Below are positions 62,384-64,000 of a stretch of DNA of 64,000 nt, piece by piece. Source of the stretch: Clostridia bacterium (GTDB lineage: Bacteria; Bacillota; Clostridia; Oscillospirales; Acutalibacteraceae); NCBI GenBank assembly GCA_017517135.1, contig JAFXAK010000022.1, forward strand, positions 62,001 to 126,000. Reading direction: 5' to 3'. Position 1 is the stretch's first letter; every line of letters starts with the position of its first letter. The notes below the pieces were generated by a model that saw only the letters and a list, made by a program, of their open reading frames with translations, ran no database searches and was not told the origin of the DNA. The position numbers and the translations under genes are program-made.

Positions 62384-63283
62384 ATGGATATTTCAACGGT
62401 AGTTGTTTTTCTCAAAGAGGTATTATCGTCTCTTATGATTCTTTTTATGATGATGTCACCTTTTTCTTCAGGGGAGGCGGTTGCATATCAGGCAGAAAAG
62501 CCCGATGAGCTTATCACAAGCTTTGTTGTAGTGTCGGATATTCATGTGGAAACAAATAATCCCGAAAGCTATCAGGAATTCAGCGATCTTCTTTATGGTA
62601 TCAAAGCCGGTGAAAACATTGATGCTGTTGTTTATACGGGTGACAATGTTATGAACGGCCAGTTGCTTGAGGACTTTATGTTCTATTCGGCTGTACGCGC
62701 TGTGAAGCCTGCCGAAAATAATATTGTTCTTGCAGGCAATCACGATCTTGGAAATACAGAGGGTGATTTTGAATCACTGCATGAAAAATTCCTGTTCAAC
62801 AACGCTTTTTATCTCGGTAACAATATAGAAAAGGATTATTATTATAAGGTTATCAACGGCTGCTATTTAATTGTACTGACCTCAGAAGATGTCACAACAT
62901 GGGAATTTCGTATGAGCGAAGAGCAGGTTGAATGGCTTGAAGGTGTACTTAAAGAGGCAAAGGCTGCAGATGCTCCTGTTTTTGTGTTCAATCATTTCCC
63001 GCTTTACTATCTCAAGGACAGTTCTCCGTCAAGACTTGCAGATATGCTCATAGAATACGATGCAAAGCTCTTTGTTCACGGTCATATTCACAATAATATG
63101 GGGGCTGATAATTTTTATAATTCATACGGTGTAGACTGTATTAATCTTCCCCGTGCAACAGAAATAACTGAGTATGAAGCAGGCGACGGTATTGTTGTAG
63201 AGGTTTATGAGGATGAGGTTGTTGTAAGAGCAAGAAACTTCATTACGGGCGAATGGATTGACTCTCTCAGATACACATACTGA
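62384..63283 (+). CDS. Secreted calcineurin-like metallophosphoesterase
   Basis: A 299-residue protein. N-terminal hydrophobic segment at about 5-27 (signal peptide or anchor), then the metal motifs: VVSDIHVE (D-x-H), YTGDNV (GD), AGNHDLG (GNHD), FNHFPLYY and HGHIHNN (GHxH). It acts outside the cell; possible substrates are nucleotides or phosphodiesters. AGAAAGAAGGA precedes ATG 62384; an in-frame ATG seven codons earlier is less likely. Confidence 0.9.
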   Translation: MDISTVVVFLKEVLSSLMILFMMMSPFSSGEAVAYQAEKPDELITSFVVVSDIHVETNNPESYQEFSDLLYGIKAGENIDAVVYTGDNVMNGQLLEDFMFYSAVRAVKPAENNIVLAGNHDLGNTEGDFESLHEKFLFNNAFYLGNNIEKDYYYKVINGCYLIVLTSEDVTTWEFRMSEEQVEWLEGVLKEAKAADAPVFVFNHFPLYYLKDSSPSRLADMLIEYDAKLFVHGHIHNNMGADNFYNSYGVDCINLPRATEITEYEAGDGIVVEVYEDEVVVRARNFITGEWIDSLRYTY

Positions 63284-63313
63284 TTAGTTGAGCTTATATA
63301 TCTTAAAAGTTAT

Positions 63314-63355
63314 GCAGAAAAGTCGGTGCAGTCAACAGCGGCTTTTCTGCATTTT
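63314..63355 (+). terminator. Terminator of the metallophosphoesterase gene
   Basis: GCAGAAAAG (63314-63322) pairs with CTTTTCTGC (63342-63350), followed by ATTTTGCTTT. Confidence 0.8.
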
Positions 63356-63367
63356 GCTTTAATATGA

Positions 63368-63396
63368 TTGTAATTCTGTTATATATATGATAAAGT
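63368..63396 (+). promoter_or_regulatory. Possible promoter of the last gene
   Basis: TTGTAA (63368-63373), 17-base spacer, TAAAGT (63391-63396), 44 bases before ATG. Confidence 0.45.
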
Positions 63397-63440
63397 TGTT
63401 CTGATAAACAAAAAAATAAGACAGAAACGGGTGGATATAT

Positions 63441-64000
63441 GCGTTCTGAAATAAAATTTGTAAACGGTAAGCCTTTTGTTTGCGTTGACGGTAATATGTA
63501 TACTCCTTTAGCGTATACCACATATTTTGAGGAATGCGGAAAGTTTGATGATTTTATCGCAAGCGGTTACAAAATATTTTTTGTAAATATTTCCTTTACC
63601 GGGTTGCCTATAAACAATGTTACGGGATTTTCACCTTTCCTAAGCGGTGTTTTTGAAGGAGATGTCCCTGATTACGAGGAATTTGACGGTGTTGTGCATA
63701 AGATTTTATCTTCTTGTCCCGATGCTTTGATTTTCCCGAGAATAAATGTTGCAATGCCCCGTAAATGGATAGAAGAAAATCCGAGTGAATGTGTAGTAAC
63801 GCCGACAGGAATAAGAGAAGCACTTTGTTCGGAAAAATATCTTCGTGACGGTGCGGAATTGCTTAAAAAAATGCTTTCGTATTTCCGCTCAGCAGATTAT
63901 AAAGATTCCATTGCAGGTTATCAGCTCTGCGGAGGTACTACTCAGGAGTGGATGCATCACGATATGGCAGGTTCATTTTCTGAAAAAAGCTTTGAGAAAT
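63441..64000 (+). CDS. Beta-galactosidase/GH-A-like glycoside hydrolase, partial
   Basis: An open frame of 186 codons from ATG 63441 to the right edge, so the gene is truncated by the window. The start is MRSEIKFVNGKPFVCVDGN, then FPRINVAMPRKWIEENPSE and AGYQLCGGTTQEWMHH. These match the start of TIM-barrel glycoside hydrolases of the GH42/beta-galactosidase-like clan, in which AGY...G...EW lies near the acid/base residue. GGGTGG is before ATG. Full function needs the missing C-terminal part. Confidence 0.65.

Noticed and set aside
1-64000. CRISPR arrays, tRNA/rRNA genes, prophage or insertion sequences
   Set aside because: No regularly spaced repeats, no tRNA-like T-loop with matching stems, and no transposase, integrase or phage structural protein was seen in the reading frames.

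Overview
The window is a continuous chromosomal segment of a low-GC, spore-forming, Gram-positive bacterium of the class Clostridia. The inference comes from gene content and order: scpA-scpB, a DUF2953 gene with a GerW/YtfJ sporulation gene, DacF-type peptidases, remA-gmk-rpoZ-priA-def-fmt-yugP-rsmB-rlmN-prpC-prkC-rsgA, diadenylate cyclase cdaA with cdaR, and frequent TTA/GAA/AAA codons. Protein styles such as Thr/Glu-rich 'ETTT' linkers and BspA-type leucine-rich repeats fit an Oscillospiraceae/Ruminococcaceae-like gut bacterium. The species cannot be named from sequence alone. No tRNA, rRNA, CRISPR array, prophage or intact insertion sequence was recognised.

Region 1 to 10.6 kb is mostly minus-strand accessory and metabolic genes. 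It holds the tail of an NhaC antiporter, a Cof-type HAD phosphatase, and a cobalamin-riboswitch unit (DUF4430 lipoprotein, ECF substrate-binding protein, Nudix hydrolase). It also holds a small membrane protein, a BlaI/BlaR1-type regulatory pair behind a double operator, an anchored exported protein, a two-domain flavin/FeS oxidoreductase and nagB. Region 10.7 to 17.3 kb has a DivIVA-like protein, a lone fumarase beta subunit, pcrA, rodA (opposite strand), tsaE-tsaB and rpiB. Region 17.4 to 22.7 kb has a 12-TM transporter with a membrane-anchored leucine-rich-repeat protein, and mtaB.

Region 22.8 to 57.9 kb is a nearly unbroken plus-strand housekeeping block. It covers wall (two D,D-carboxypeptidases), glycolysis (pgi), ribosome and GTPase genes (yceD, rpmF, der), isoprenoid synthesis (ispF), c-di-AMP (cdaA-cdaR), a two-component system, prmC, condensin subunits, a pseudouridine synthase gene broken by an apparent frameshift, nucleotide/transcription/translation genes, and the PP2C phosphatase/PASTA kinase pair. 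The block ends with rsgA, a 49-residue membrane protein and a 21-codon reading frame that looks like SpoVM and starts at CTG. The last 6 kb hold a tyrosine phosphatase, a GH43-like protein, the coenzyme A genes (ECF pantothenate transporter and coaX on the minus strand, coaBC divergent on the plus strand), a secreted metallophosphoesterase and the start of a glycoside-hydrolase-like gene cut by the window edge.

Together most genes are core. The points that stand out are the candidate non-ATG spoVM, the riboswitch-controlled corrinoid uptake unit, the BlaI/BlaR1 system with a non-penicillin-binding sensor region and perfect double operator, the broken rluB, the lone fumarase beta subunit, and the lipoprotein/two-component system fused to the c-di-AMP operon.
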